Source: Clostridiales bacterium
GTDB lineage: Bacteria; Bacillota; Clostridia; Oscillospirales; UBA644
Direction: 5' to 3'
Assembly: GCA_003343705.1 (NCBI GenBank)
Contig: QAKR01000016.1
Location: 1 to 60,942 of the forward strand
Length of the DNA stretch: 60,942 nucleotides
The translations under genes and the position numbers were made by a program. This document shows, piece by piece, positions 8,367-16,250 of this stretch (the stretch's first letter is position 1; each line of letters opens with the position of its first letter). Below the pieces are notes generated by a model. That model did not search any database, was not told the DNA's origin, and saw only the letters and a list, made by a program, of their open reading frames with translations.

Positions 8367-8809
8367 CGTTGTTTTTACATTTTATTTATTCCTTCGGTGC
8401 AATATTTTTCTTTGCCTTGGTCATGATAACTCCTAAAAAAGCGGTTTTACCTGATGCTTTAATCGGCGCTTTGGGATATCTGATATATGAGTGTATTTTT
8501 AATTTTACAGGTCATGAAATATTCGGTTATTTTTGTGGTACGGTATTCATTGCTTCTGCCGGTGAAATATTAGCAAGAGCGTTAAAAATGCCTTCTATTA
8601 TTTTTGTATTTCCGGCAGTAATTCCTCTTGTTCCCGGGGTTGGGTTATATAAGACAATGCTTACTTTAGTTGAAAACCGCCCCCAGGATTTTATGCAAGA
8701 AGGCGTCAATACGTTATTCATTGCAGGGACAATGGCCATTTCTGTTGCGCTTGTTAATGTTATTATCAGAAATATTCCGCATCGAAAAATAAAAAAGAAA
8801 ACAAATTAA
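8363..8809 (+). CDS. ThrE-type exporter, C-terminal subunit (DUF3815)
   Basis: This 148-residue, almost entirely hydrophobic protein has about four helices and contains the motif FPAVIPLVPGVGLY, typical of the small ThrE partner. Its start overlaps the stop of the larger ThrE half (ATGA), indicating translational coupling and a 1:1 complex in the membrane. A strong hairpin terminator follows at once. The split is the usual two-gene form of the family and not a frameshift: both proteins have complete ends and the overlap is a normal coupling junction. Confidence 0.85.
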   Translation: MTLFLHFIYSFGAIFFFALVMITPKKAVLPDALIGALGYLIYECIFNFTGHEIFGYFCGTVFIASAGEILARALKMPSIIFVFPAVIPLVPGVGLYKTMLTLVENRPQDFMQEGVNTLFIAGTMAISVALVNVIIRNIPHRKIKKKTN

Positions 8810-8819
8810 TAAGTTTAAA

Positions 8820-8855
8820 AATGGGAAACTATCTTAAAATCGATAGTTTCCCATT
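8820..8855. terminator. Bidirectional hairpin terminator
   Basis: A perfect 14-bp inverted repeat (8820-8833 and 8842-8855, loop of 8) lies between two convergent genes, the ThrE subunit and the minus-strand PF00882-like gene. It probably ends both transcripts. Confidence 0.85.
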
Positions 8856-8866
8856 ATAAATATCAG

Positions 8867-9442
8867 TTATTCTTTAATCCATTTGCGGAATTCGAAGGTT
8901 GTGTTACCTACGAAATATTTTATAAAATCAGCTGTAAATATTTTTGAAGGCCCTGTATTGTTTTCTGTATGCCATTTACCTTGACGTACGATAAACTCAT
9001 GTATCTTATCTGCGGGAAAATCATATATCTCAGGATATTTTTCAACAGGGAAATCCTCCATATCTTTCCAAAGCTTAGGATTCCAGGGATATATATGATA
9101 AAAATAGTTCCCCACAACACCTATTTCTTTACGATATTTCTGAAATTCAAAAACATCATCTTTATAAAAATGTTTTCTAAATCTGGTACAAGTCTCTTCA
9201 TCCCATTTAAGGTCTGCGTATAAATGAAGTAATATTGCATATTGATATGGGTCTGCAAGATCAAGTTTCTCTTTGAGCTCATGTAAAGCTTCTAACCTGT
9301 CTTTTCTGTCACGGAAATGGTGGTGATCTTTAAATCCACGTTCTTCGATACAGTCGGGAGCTAAGCAGCCTATATAAAAAAGTGTTGAAGCGTTGGCGTC
9401 AATTTCCTTACCTGTTAAAAGATGTATCATTGATGATGGCAT
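8867..9442 (-). CDS. PF00882-like protein (zinc-dependent phospholipase C fold), putative
   Basis: The 191-residue product has features of the small cytoplasmic proteins grouped with the zinc-dependent phospholipase C family: an N-terminal MPSSMIHLLTGKEI, then FYIGCLAPDC, HHFRDRKDR and ILLHLYADLKWDE, which supply histidines and aspartates suited to binding metal. There is no signal peptide, so it is unlikely to be a secreted lipase. The real activity of this subgroup is not established. AAGGAG lies upstream of the ATG at a slightly long spacing. It is on the strand opposite the ThrE genes and reads in the same direction as the nucleoside hydrolase. Confidence 0.6.
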   Translation of the reverse strand: MPSSMIHLLTGKEIDANASTLFYIGCLAPDCIEERGFKDHHHFRDRKDRLEALHELKEKLDLADPYQYAILLHLYADLKWDEETCTRFRKHFYKDDVFEFQKYRKEIGVVGNYFYHIYPWNPKLWKDMEDFPVEKYPEIYDFPADKIHEFIVRQGKWHTENNTGPSKIFTADFIKYFVGNTTFEFRKWIKE

Positions 9443-9483
9443 TTTATATTTAAACTCCTTAATTAGTATTTTATTCTAATATT

Positions 9484-10329
9484 TCAGCTATTGAGAATTT
9501 TAAAAAAGCTATTATAGAATTTCTCAACGTCTACTTTATCTGTTATACGATGTGTTCCTTGCCCAGGTGTAAAAGTTGTGCAGTATGTTTGCATATTCAT
9601 TTTTATAGTTCCGCATTGATATGTGCAGATACTTTCATCAAAAACAAGGGCAGTTGCAAGCGGGTCATGAAAATATATTCTATCAGATATGTCATTAAAC
9701 CAGTCCTCAGCAAATTGCTTAATTATGGGCGCATTTGTAACCTTCTCAGCCATTTGTTCACGAAACAATGAAAAAGAAAGAGTTACATCAAGCCCTGCTG
9801 CAACTAGTTTTTTAACATCAGCTGAAAATACGGTCTCTGCTGCGTGAGGGTCAAATTTTATATTCCATTCAAGCTGTTCTTCTCCTAAAAACTTTCCTCC
9901 CATTATATATAGGTCTTTAAGTAACGGTGCTGTGTGCGGATATTTAGTAAAGAGATCTGCAATATTAGTTAAAGGTCCTACTGCTAAAAGAGTAATTTGC
10001 CCGGGATTTTGTTCTATAGTATCTCGTAAAAATTCTGTGGCTTGATTTGGAAAATTTGTATCATAAGGCCATTTTGCAAGGCGTTCGCTTTCTTGAGGGA
10101 ATTCGGCTTCACGTATGTTCATAACAGATTTTTCAAGGCCTGTGTATATCGGTATATTTTTATTTTCATGTTTGCATATCATGGAACAAAGCCTTGCTCG
10201 CAGCCCTACGTCTCCGGAGACTGTTGTTATACCTAATAGTTCGCATTCAGGATTTTTAAGAAGATATGTTAGTGTAAGAGCGTCGTCTATGTCGCAACCG
10301 ATGTCTGTGTCCAATAAAATCTTTTTCAT
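9484..10329 (-). CDS. Inosine/uridine-preferring nucleoside hydrolase family protein
   Basis: Nucleoside hydrolases cut the N-glycosidic bond of ribonucleosides to release base and ribose. The N-terminus LLDTDIGCDIDDALTL is the calcium-binding aspartate cluster that defines the family, and AVGPLTNIADLF and IMGGKF are further family motifs. The reading frame extends upstream to 10386, but the ATG at 10327-10329 is the start: it gives the canonical N-terminus, has GAGGAG upstream, and overlaps the preceding stop by 4 bp. The product has 281 residues. It is coupled to the TSCPD gene. Base preference cannot be told by eye. Confidence 0.9.
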   Translation of the reverse strand: MKKILLDTDIGCDIDDALTLTYLLKNPECELLGITTVSGDVGLRARLCSMICKHENKNIPIYTGLEKSVMNIREAEFPQESERLAKWPYDTNFPNQATEFLRDTIEQNPGQITLLAVGPLTNIADLFTKYPHTAPLLKDLYIMGGKFLGEEQLEWNIKFDPHAAETVFSADVKKLVAAGLDVTLSFSLFREQMAEKVTNAPIIKQFAEDWFNDISDRIYFHDPLATALVFDESICTYQCGTIKMNMQTYCTTFTPGQGTHRITDKVDVEKFYNSFFKILNS

Positions 10330-10586
10330 TCTTTGTTCTCCTCTTGATATGCTTGCTGGACTGCAAAAGCGAGCTGATCGGCACAAGATGTATCTTTAAA
10401 CCCGCATTTTATTCCGCCGCATTTTTGAATTACCTGTTCAACCGTTAATCCTTCTACTAGACGGGGTATTGCCTGAAGGTTACCGCTACATCCTCCTGTA
10501 TAGATAACATTCTTGACAATATCCTTATCGAGGTCAAATTCTATCTTGGTAGAACAAGTCCCCTTTGTTATATAAATATGTTTCAA
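10326..10586 (-). CDS. TSCPD domain protein (TIGR03905-like)
   Basis: This 86-residue protein is a stand-alone TSCPD domain, the small cysteine-containing module also found at the end of some ribonucleotide reductases and ribonucleoside hydrolase-linked proteins. Visible features are YTGGCSGNLQAIPRLVEG, CGGIKCGFKDTSCADQLA and four or more cysteines suggestive of metal binding. Its stop overlaps the start of the nucleoside hydrolase gene, so the two are coupled and probably act on related substrates. The biochemical role of stand-alone TSCPD proteins is not established. Confidence 0.85.
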   Translation of the reverse strand: MKHIYITKGTCSTKIEFDLDKDIVKNVIYTGGCSGNLQAIPRLVEGLTVEQVIQKCGGIKCGFKDTSCADQLAFAVQQAYQEENKE

Positions 10587-10620
10587 ATTTTAGCATCTCC
10601 AATAGAAATTATTTATATAA

Positions 10621-10649
10621 TTATAGCATAATACTGTATAAAAATCAAG
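10621..10649 (-). promoter_or_regulatory. Promoter for the TSCPD-nucleoside hydrolase operon
   Basis: On the minus strand TTGATT (10644-10649) and TATAAT (10621-10626) are 17 bp apart, reading toward the TSCPD gene. It is back to back with the promoter of the opposite operon: the two -35 boxes are one base pair apart. Confidence 0.75.
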
Positions 10650-10650
10650 T

Positions 10651-10679
10651 TGACATTTTGAAAAATAAATGATATAATA
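10651..10679 (+). promoter_or_regulatory. Promoter for the phasin-like/UbiB operon
   Basis: TTGACA at 10651-10656 and TATAAT at 10674-10679 with a 17-bp spacer form a consensus vegetative promoter. The leader to the first start codon is about 105 nt; no clear riboswitch fold was recognised in it. Confidence 0.85.
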
Positions 10680-10793
10680 TGCATAGAGTTTTGCTTTAAG
10701 TTATTAGAACGCAACACATACTTTTTTAGGAAGTTTATTTAATAAACAAATAATTATGAGTAATAATAATATAAAATTTAAGGAGTGATTTTT

Positions 10794-11108
10794 ATGGCAT
10801 TTGCTTTTGATGAAGAGATGAAAAAGGTATTTTACGCCGGAGTCGGTGCAATGGCTCTTACAGGTGAAAAAGCTAAAGCTCTTGTTGATATCCTTGTGGA
10901 AAAAGGTCAAATAACAGTTGAACAAGGCAAGGTTATGAACGAAGAGCTTAAGCATAAGATTAAAGATAAAGTCAAAGAAAATGTTACGGTTGTAGAAAAA
11001 GTATCTACATCGGATTTTATTGAAAACCTTGAGAATCTTACTCCTGATGAGCTTGCTGCGTTAAAGGAAAAACTTTCTCATATTGAAAACAATGACTCGG
11101 AAAAATAA
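10794..11108 (+). CDS. Phasin-like coiled-coil protein
   Basis: This small (104-residue) charged helical protein resembles the polyhydroxyalkanoate-granule (phasin/PhaF-like) family: a short hydrophobic helix (VFYAGVGAMALTGEKAKALV) leads into a Lys/Glu-rich helix and a C-terminal segment with LTPDELAALKEKL. In clostridia such proteins lie next to UbiB-family genes and need not concern granules. ATG at 10794 is chosen because AAGGAG at 10780-10785 is 8 nt upstream; an in-frame GTG at 10785 overlaps that site. It overlaps the UbiB gene by 17 bp, so the pair is probably translated together. Confidence 0.75.
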   Translation: MAFAFDEEMKKVFYAGVGAMALTGEKAKALVDILVEKGQITVEQGKVMNEELKHKIKDKVKENVTVVEKVSTSDFIENLENLTPDELAALKEKLSHIENNDSEK

Positions 11109-12684
11109 AATATCCGGCGCAACGCGCTTTTCACAGATACTCTCAATTTTACGGAAATATAAAGTTGAGAGAGGGGTTTCGCCGCAAAAATTACGACAGG
11201 TCATAGAAGAACTCGGCCCAACATATATAAAACTTGGGCAGATAATGTCTATGCGTCCCGATATGCTGGATGTAGAATATTGTGAAGAGCTTACAAAATT
11301 ACGTACTGATGTTTTGCCAATGAACATTGATGAAGTTTATGATGTAATTGAATCCTCTCTTGGTAAAAGCATGAAAGAGGTTTTTTCATATTTTGACGAA
11401 AAACCTATAGGGTCAGCTTCTATTGCTCAAGCTCATCGTGCAACATTACGTAAAGATAAACGTGATGTTGTTGTGAAAGTTCAACGTAAAGGCATATACG
11501 CCATAATGTCTGAAGATGTTGCCCTATTGCAAAGAGCAGCGGGGTTTGTTGGTTATATTGGTAAAACAAGTGATGTTCTTGATTTTAAACAGATTTTACA
11601 AGAATTGTGGAATGCAGCTAAGGAAGAGCTTGATTTCACCCTTGAAGCCAAAAATATCCGTGAATTTCGGGAAAACAACAAATCATATAAATTTATTACC
11701 GCTCCGGAAGTGTATGATGAATATACTACCGGAAGCGTTTTAGTAATGGAAAATATCGGTGGGTATGATATAAACGAAGTTAAACAGCTTGAAGCAAATG
11801 GATATGATATGCATGAAATAGCTTATAAGCTTGCCGATAATTATATGAAACAGGTAATGGAAGACGGATTTTTTCATGCTGATCCTCATCCGGGAAATAT
11901 TAAAATTTGTAACGGGAAAATTGCATGGATAGATTTCGGTATGATGGGCAGAATTTCCGAACGTGATCGCAAATTGATAATTGCGGCACTTGAAGGCATG
12001 GTACATGGTGATGTTGCTACAGTAAAGGAAGCTGTTTTAACTTTAGGATCTCCGTCTGCTCCTATAAATCATACGAATTTGTATGCAGATCTTGATGTTA
12101 TCATATCACGTTATTCTACTCAAGATCTCGGAAATATAAATATGGAAAAAGCTCTTATGGATGTAATGAAGGTTGCAAAAGCGCATAAAATTGCTATTCC
12201 TTCAGGGGTTACACTTCTTGGACGAGGGCTTGCAACAATTGAAGGCTTGATGGCTGATATTTGCCCTGATGTTAATGTGTTGGAGCTTATTATCAGTTAT
12301 ATGTCACGGACTATGCTGAATCGCATAGAATGGAAAAAGGAGGCAGCAACCGGTGCCTATTCACTTTTAGAATCTATGCGTAAGACACTTTCTCTGCCGT
12401 CTCTTGTTTCCAGTATACTTAAGTCTGCAATGAAAGGGCAAATTAAAACAAATACCGAAATATCTGTCTCCCCCGAAATAAGACGTACAGCTGATAGACT
12501 TATTACAAAACTTTCTCTTGCATTTATTTCATCCGCTCTTTTAATCGGTTCAGGTATAATTGCAGCAACAGATATAAATCCTAAAGTATGGGATATGCCG
12601 ATTGTTTCAGTTATAGGAATGTCGCTGGCAATTATACTGATTATATTTATTGTAATAGATTATTTTATTCATAGGAGTAAATAA
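11092..12684 (+). CDS. UbiB/ABC1/AarF-family atypical kinase
   Basis: The 530-residue product carries the diagnostic UbiB motifs: the KxGQ-type motif in YIKLGQIMSMRPDML, the alanine-rich nucleotide loop GSASIAQAHRA, the lysine in VVVKVQRKG, the catalytic-loop FHADPHPGNI and the metal-binding IDFGMMG. Two hydrophobic helices at the C-terminus (about 482-500 and 507-526) anchor it in the membrane. In quinone-making bacteria UbiB supports ubiquinone synthesis; in anaerobic Firmicutes without an evident quinone pathway its role is unknown, with lipid handling suspected. A TTG at 11083 is in frame, but ATG at 11092 is the better start. Confidence 0.92.
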   Translation: MTRKNKISGATRFSQILSILRKYKVERGVSPQKLRQVIEELGPTYIKLGQIMSMRPDMLDVEYCEELTKLRTDVLPMNIDEVYDVIESSLGKSMKEVFSYFDEKPIGSASIAQAHRATLRKDKRDVVVKVQRKGIYAIMSEDVALLQRAAGFVGYIGKTSDVLDFKQILQELWNAAKEELDFTLEAKNIREFRENNKSYKFITAPEVYDEYTTGSVLVMENIGGYDINEVKQLEANGYDMHEIAYKLADNYMKQVMEDGFFHADPHPGNIKICNGKIAWIDFGMMGRISERDRKLIIAALEGMVHGDVATVKEAVLTLGSPSAPINHTNLYADLDVIISRYSTQDLGNINMEKALMDVMKVAKAHKIAIPSGVTLLGRGLATIEGLMADICPDVNVLELIISYMSRTMLNRIEWKKEAATGAYSLLESMRKTLSLPSLVSSILKSAMKGQIKTNTEISVSPEIRRTADRLITKLSLAFISSALLIGSGIIAATDINPKVWDMPIVSVIGMSLAIILIIFIVIDYFIHRSK

Positions 12685-13611
12685 ATGAAGCGTATATTAG
12701 CCTTTATGCTAACGGTGTTGTTCTTATCATCATTATCTATTTACATATGTGCCAATAGTGTTATAGAGGATAATGTTAAGCCGGTCGATTTCGGAAGTTT
12801 TTCAGGAAATTCCGATTACGGCGGCTCAAGCGGTGGTTCAAGCGGAGGAAGCGATTACGGAAGTTCAGATACATATTATTCAGGCGGCGGATCCGGTTCT
12901 TTTACGTTCGGAGACGTTTTTTGGGGCATTTTCGTTATCGGAGTTGTTCTTGTTATTGTTTTTCTTTCAGCTAAACGTAAAGCAAATATGAACAATTCGG
13001 TGAATTCAGGTGCACAGCCAACTTCGCCAACACTTTTAAAGCCGGTTTCCGAATATTTATCTATCGATCCCAAATTCTCTTCGGAAGAATTTTGCCAAAA
13101 ACTCTCAAACATTTATGTTCAGTTGCAAAACGGGTGGCAACATAAAGACATTAGCGAGGTTCGTGTATTTTTGTCTGATGAATTGTACAATCAGGCTAAC
13201 AGGCAGCTTGAGAGTATGCGCCAAAACAATCAAACAAATCATGTTGATAATATAGCGGTTTTGTCTGTTGATATTTCAGGCTTTATGCAAAACGATAAAA
13301 ATGATGTTTTAGTTGCACGATTAAAAACACGAATTGTAGACTATACAACAGACGACAATACAGGCAATGTTATTAGCGGCAGTAATACTGCTGAAAAGTT
13401 TATGGAATATGAATGGACACTTATTCGTACAAAAGGGCATATAACAGCTGAGTCTGATTCTGATTTTAAAAAGACAAACTGCCCATCCTGCGGCGCTCCC
13501 ATGGAAGTAAACTATTCGGCAAAATGCGAATACTGCGGTTCTGTTCTGAACAATGGCGATTACGATTGGGTTATCTCTTCAATTAAAGGTATTTCTCAAC
13601 AAACTGCATAA
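12685..13611 (+). CDS. Membrane protein with Tim44-like domain and C-terminal zinc ribbon
   Basis: This 308-residue protein begins with a signal-like hydrophobic segment (about 1-24). A Gly/Ser-rich region (about 33-72) and a transmembrane helix (about 76-95) follow, then a domain at about 125-255 that resembles Tim44-like/NTF2-fold proteins (SEEFCQKLSNIYVQLQNGWQ), and a C-terminal CPSCGAP...CEYCGS zinc ribbon (about 270-290). Tim44-like proteins are often paired with membrane lipid or translocation factors. It starts directly after the UbiB gene with AGGAG upstream, so it is the third gene of that operon. The function is unknown. Confidence 0.75.
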   Translation: MKRILAFMLTVLFLSSLSIYICANSVIEDNVKPVDFGSFSGNSDYGGSSGGSSGGSDYGSSDTYYSGGGSGSFTFGDVFWGIFVIGVVLVIVFLSAKRKANMNNSVNSGAQPTSPTLLKPVSEYLSIDPKFSSEEFCQKLSNIYVQLQNGWQHKDISEVRVFLSDELYNQANRQLESMRQNNQTNHVDNIAVLSVDISGFMQNDKNDVLVARLKTRIVDYTTDDNTGNVISGSNTAEKFMEYEWTLIRTKGHITAESDSDFKKTNCPSCGAPMEVNYSAKCEYCGSVLNNGDYDWVISSIKGISQQTA

Positions 13612-13635
13612 TAAGTTAATTTAATTTTGTTAAAG

Positions 13636-13667
13636 GATGAGTCTGCCATTGTTTTAGCAGACTCATC
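13636..13667 (+). terminator. Hairpin terminator after the Tim44-like gene
   Basis: An 11-bp perfect stem (13636-13646 with 13657-13667, loop of 10) follows the gene by 24 bp. There is no strong T-run after it, so termination efficiency is uncertain. Confidence 0.55.
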
Positions 13668-13803
13668 AAAATATTGAAAAGTTTTAAATTTACGTATAAA
13701 ATTAAGCTTAATTAAGGTATAATAAAAAAGATTGATTAATGATATTTGTAAAAATATACAATAATTCATAATTATGTTACTATATTATTGTACATCATTG
13801 ATA

Positions 13804-13831
13804 TTGAAAAAAATGCATTTTCTGTTATAAT
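13804..13831 (+). promoter_or_regulatory. groESL promoter
   Basis: TTGAAA (13804-13809) and TATAAT (13826-13831) are 16 bp apart, a SigA-type promoter placed directly before the CIRCE operator, so HrcA bound there would block transcription initiation. Confidence 0.85.
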
Positions 13832-13835
13832 ATCA

Positions 13836-13862
13836 TTAGCACTCTAAGATGAAGAGTGCTAA
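13836..13862 (+). promoter_or_regulatory. CIRCE operator (HrcA binding site)
   Basis: TTAGCACTC (13836-13844), a 9-bp spacer, and GAGTGCTAA (13854-13862) form a perfect match to the CIRCE consensus. HrcA binds it to repress chaperone genes until heat stress. hrcA itself is not in the window. Confidence 0.97.
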
Positions 13863-13893
13863 TATTGAAAATTTTTTACAGGAGGAATATATA

Positions 13894-14178
13894 ATGAAAA
13901 TTTCACCTTTGGCTGACAGAGTTGTTGTAAAACTCGTCGAAGCAGAAGAAACTACAAAGAGTGGTATAATTCTTGCCGGTGCGGCAAAAGAGAAGCCGCA
14001 GTATGCCGAGATAGTTGCGGTAGGTCCGGGCGGACTTGTTGACGGAAATGAAGTTAAAATGTACGTCAAAGTCGGGCAAAAGGTTATTACAAGCAAATAT
14101 TCCGGCACTGAAGTTAAAATAGACGGCGATGAATACACAATTGTTAAGCAGGATGATATTCTTGCTATAGTAGAATAA
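13894..14178 (+). CDS. groES: Co-chaperonin GroES
   Basis: GroES is the 10-kDa lid of the GroEL folding chamber. The 94-residue sequence shows ISPLADRVVVKLVEAEE, a mobile loop (TTKSGIILAGAAKEKPQ) and the conserved VVAVGPG-type segment (AEIVAVGPGGLVDG). The reading frame continues upstream to 13849, but ATG at 13894 with AGGAGG at 13880-13885 is the real start, since the upstream part would run through the CIRCE site. It is the first gene of the groESL operon and lies under the HrcA operator, so it should be heat-inducible. groEL follows after 12 bp. Confidence 0.98.
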   Translation: MKISPLADRVVVKLVEAEETTKSGIILAGAAKEKPQYAEIVAVGPGGLVDGNEVKMYVKVGQKVITSKYSGTEVKIDGDEYTIVKQDDILAIVE

Positions 14179-14190
14179 GGAGTGACAACG

Positions 14191-15828
14191 ATGGCTAAAG
14201 AAATTATATACGGCGAAGACGCACGTAAAGCTCTTCAAAGCGGTATTGATCAACTTGCAGATACAGTAAAAATAACACTCGGCCCCAAAGGCAGAAACGT
14301 TGTATTAGATAAGAAGTTCGGATCACCGCTGATAACAAACGACGGTGTTACAATTGCAAAAGAAATTGAACTTGACAACGCTTTTGAAAATATGGGTGCA
14401 CAGCTTGTTAAAGAAGTTGCAACTAAAACTAACGATGTAGCCGGCGACGGTACAACAACTGCTACCTTACTTGCACAGGCTCTTGTTCGCGAAGGTATGA
14501 AAAACGTTGCTGCAGGGGCAAACCCCATGGTTCTTAAAAAAGGCATTAAAGCGGCTGTGAATACAGCAGTAAATGAGCTTAAAGAAAATTCAAAACCGGT
14601 TAAAGGCTCTGATGATATAGCACGTGTTGCAACTGTTTCTGCCGGTGATGAATTTATCGGTAAACTTATTTCCGAAGCAATGGAAAAAGTTACTGCTGAC
14701 GGCGTTATTACAATTGAAGAAAGCAAAACAGCTGAAACGTATTCAGACGTGGTTGAAGGTATGATGTTTGACAGAGGTTATATCACACCTTACATGGTAA
14801 CTGATACCGATAAAATGGAAGCAGTTATTGATGATGCATACATTCTTATCACAGATAAGAAAATAAGCAACATTCAGGAAATTCTTCCCCTTCTTGAGCA
14901 AATTGTACAAAGCGGCAAAAAACTTGTAATTATTGCTGAAGACGTTGAGGGTGAAGCACTTTCTACACTTATTGTCAACAGACTCAGAGGTACTTTCACA
15001 TGTGTTGCTGTTAAAGCCCCTGGATTTGGTGACAGACGTAAAGAAATGCTTCGTGATATAGCAGTTTTAACCGGCGGCCAGGTAATAAGCGAGGAAATAG
15101 GTCTTGAACTTAAAACAGCAACTGTAGATATGCTCGGTAGAGCAGGCCAGGTTAAAGTGCAAAAAGAAAATACAATTATCGTTAACGGAATGGGCGATAA
15201 AACTGCTATTCAAGACAGAATTAAAGAAATCAGAGCAGCAATTGAAAATACAACATCCGATTTCGATAAAGAAAAACTTCAGGAGCGTCTTGCAAAACTT
15301 TCCGGTGGCGTAGCAGTTATTAAAGTTGGTGCTGCAACCGAAACAGAAATGAAAGAAAAGAAGCTCAGAATTGAAGATGCTCTTTCCGCAACAAAAGCGG
15401 CTGTTGAAGAAGGTATAGTTGCAGGCGGCGGAACAGCTCTTATAAACGCAATAGAAAATGTAAGCAAATTTGCAGAAACTCTTGAAGGCGACGAAAAGAC
15501 AGGTGCAAGAATTGTTGTTAAAGCCCTTGAAGCTCCCGTTATGCAGATTGCCACAAATGCAGGCCTTGAAGGTGCTGTAATAATTGATAAAATTAAAGCT
15601 GGCAAAAAGAATGTTGGTTTTGATGCATACAACGAAACATATGTTGATATGTTTAAAGCGGGTATTGTTGACCCTGTTAAAGTTACACGTTCTGCACTTG
15701 AAAATGCAGCAAGTGTTGCCGCTATGGTATTAACAACCGAAAGCCTTGTTGCAGACAAAAAAGACCCTGCTGCAAACGCAGCAGCCGCAGCAGCTGCAGC
15801 AAACCCGGCAATGGGCGGAATGTATTAA
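14191..15828 (+). CDS. groEL: Chaperonin GroEL
   Basis: GroEL is the 60-kDa ATP-driven folding chamber. The 545-residue sequence has KEIIYGEDARKAL at the start, the ATP-site segments TLGPKGRNVVLDK and DVAGDGTTTATLLAQ, VKAPGFGDRRKEML in the apical domain, and a C-terminal Ala/Gly/Met tail ending NPAMGGMY. ATG at 14191 is preferred over the in-frame GTG at 14182, because the latter overlaps the AAGGAG site. It is co-transcribed with groES and followed by a strong terminator. Nothing suggests loss of function; this appears to be the housekeeping copy. Confidence 0.98.
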   Translation: MAKEIIYGEDARKALQSGIDQLADTVKITLGPKGRNVVLDKKFGSPLITNDGVTIAKEIELDNAFENMGAQLVKEVATKTNDVAGDGTTTATLLAQALVREGMKNVAAGANPMVLKKGIKAAVNTAVNELKENSKPVKGSDDIARVATVSAGDEFIGKLISEAMEKVTADGVITIEESKTAETYSDVVEGMMFDRGYITPYMVTDTDKMEAVIDDAYILITDKKISNIQEILPLLEQIVQSGKKLVIIAEDVEGEALSTLIVNRLRGTFTCVAVKAPGFGDRRKEMLRDIAVLTGGQVISEEIGLELKTATVDMLGRAGQVKVQKENTIIVNGMGDKTAIQDRIKEIRAAIENTTSDFDKEKLQERLAKLSGGVAVIKVGAATETEMKEKKLRIEDALSATKAAVEEGIVAGGGTALINAIENVSKFAETLEGDEKTGARIVVKALEAPVMQIATNAGLEGAVIIDKIKAGKKNVGFDAYNETYVDMFKAGIVDPVKVTRSALENAASVAAMVLTTESLVADKKDPAANAAAAAAAANPAMGGMY

Positions 15829-15846
15829 AGATTAGTAAAAAACAAA

Positions 15847-15878
15847 ACGGAGTGCTGTAACAGCACTCCGTCTTTTTT
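15847..15878 (+). terminator. Rho-independent terminator of groESL
   Basis: An 11-bp perfect stem (15847-15857 with 15861-15871, loop TAA) is followed by CTTTTTT. The stem contains AGTGCTG/CAGCACT, coincidentally reminiscent of CIRCE half-sites but too short to be one. Confidence 0.92.
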
Positions 15879-15894
15879 ATATAATAGATTATAA

Positions 15895-15928
15895 TAAAAA
15901 CAAGGCCTCAAAAGAGGCCTTGTTTTCG
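15895..15928 (-). terminator. Hairpin terminator of the DUF378 gene
   Basis: A 9-bp GC-rich stem (15901-15909 with 15914-15922, loop AAAA) is followed on the minus strand by a T-rich run, just beyond the stop of the DUF378 gene. It also has a TTTT on the plus side and may back up groESL termination. Confidence 0.85.
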
Positions 15929-15940
15929 TAGTTGTTCGCG

Positions 15941-16162
15941 TCAGTCACCAACGGTAATCCCATCTGTACTCCTGCTTTTTTTGAAAAGAAGGGAAATGCA
16001 CCAAATGCCTGAAAGGGCTACAAGTGTATAAACTATTCTTGCCCAGACTGACATGCTCCCTAATGCCCAAGCAACAATGTCAAATGAAAAAATACCGATA
16101 CTGCCCCAGTTAATGGCGCCGATAATTACAAGTGCCAGCGCGATTCTGTCCAAAACAGCCAT
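15941..16162 (-). CDS. DUF378 family small membrane protein
   Basis: This 73-residue protein has two transmembrane helices and the DUF378 (YuzA-like) hallmark LVIIGAINWGSIGIFSFDIVA. The family is widespread in Firmicutes and has no established function. The ATG has GAGGG upstream and its own promoter lies at 16220-16249. It stands alone between the groESL terminator and an oxidoreductase remnant. Confidence 0.88.
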   Translation of the reverse strand: MAVLDRIALALVIIGAINWGSIGIFSFDIVAWALGSMSVWARIVYTLVALSGIWCISLLFKKSRSTDGITVGD

Positions 16163-16219
16163 TTAAAATACCCTCATTCGTCGAATAAGATTCAGGAATG
16201 TAATTATCATTCCACCCTT

Positions 16220-16249
16220 ATTATAACCGTTTTTAAATTCTTTATTCAA
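16220..16249 (-). promoter_or_regulatory. Promoter for the DUF378 gene
   Basis: On the minus strand TTGAAT (16244-16249) and TATAAT (16220-16225) are 18 bp apart, reading toward the DUF378 start. The -35 box begins just after the stop codon of the oxidoreductase remnant. Confidence 0.65.
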
Positions 16250-16250
16250 T

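Noticed and set aside
7569..8809. Possible frameshift splitting ThrE
   Set aside because: Both halves have complete ends and a standard ATGA overlap, and the two-gene form is the usual one in Firmicutes.
14250..14726. Long minus-strand open frame inside groEL (158 codons), and another at 15279-15758
   Set aside because: They are shadows of groEL on the other strand: groEL is complete and its codon usage in the plus frame is normal; the antisense products are low-complexity with no family features or ribosome binding site.
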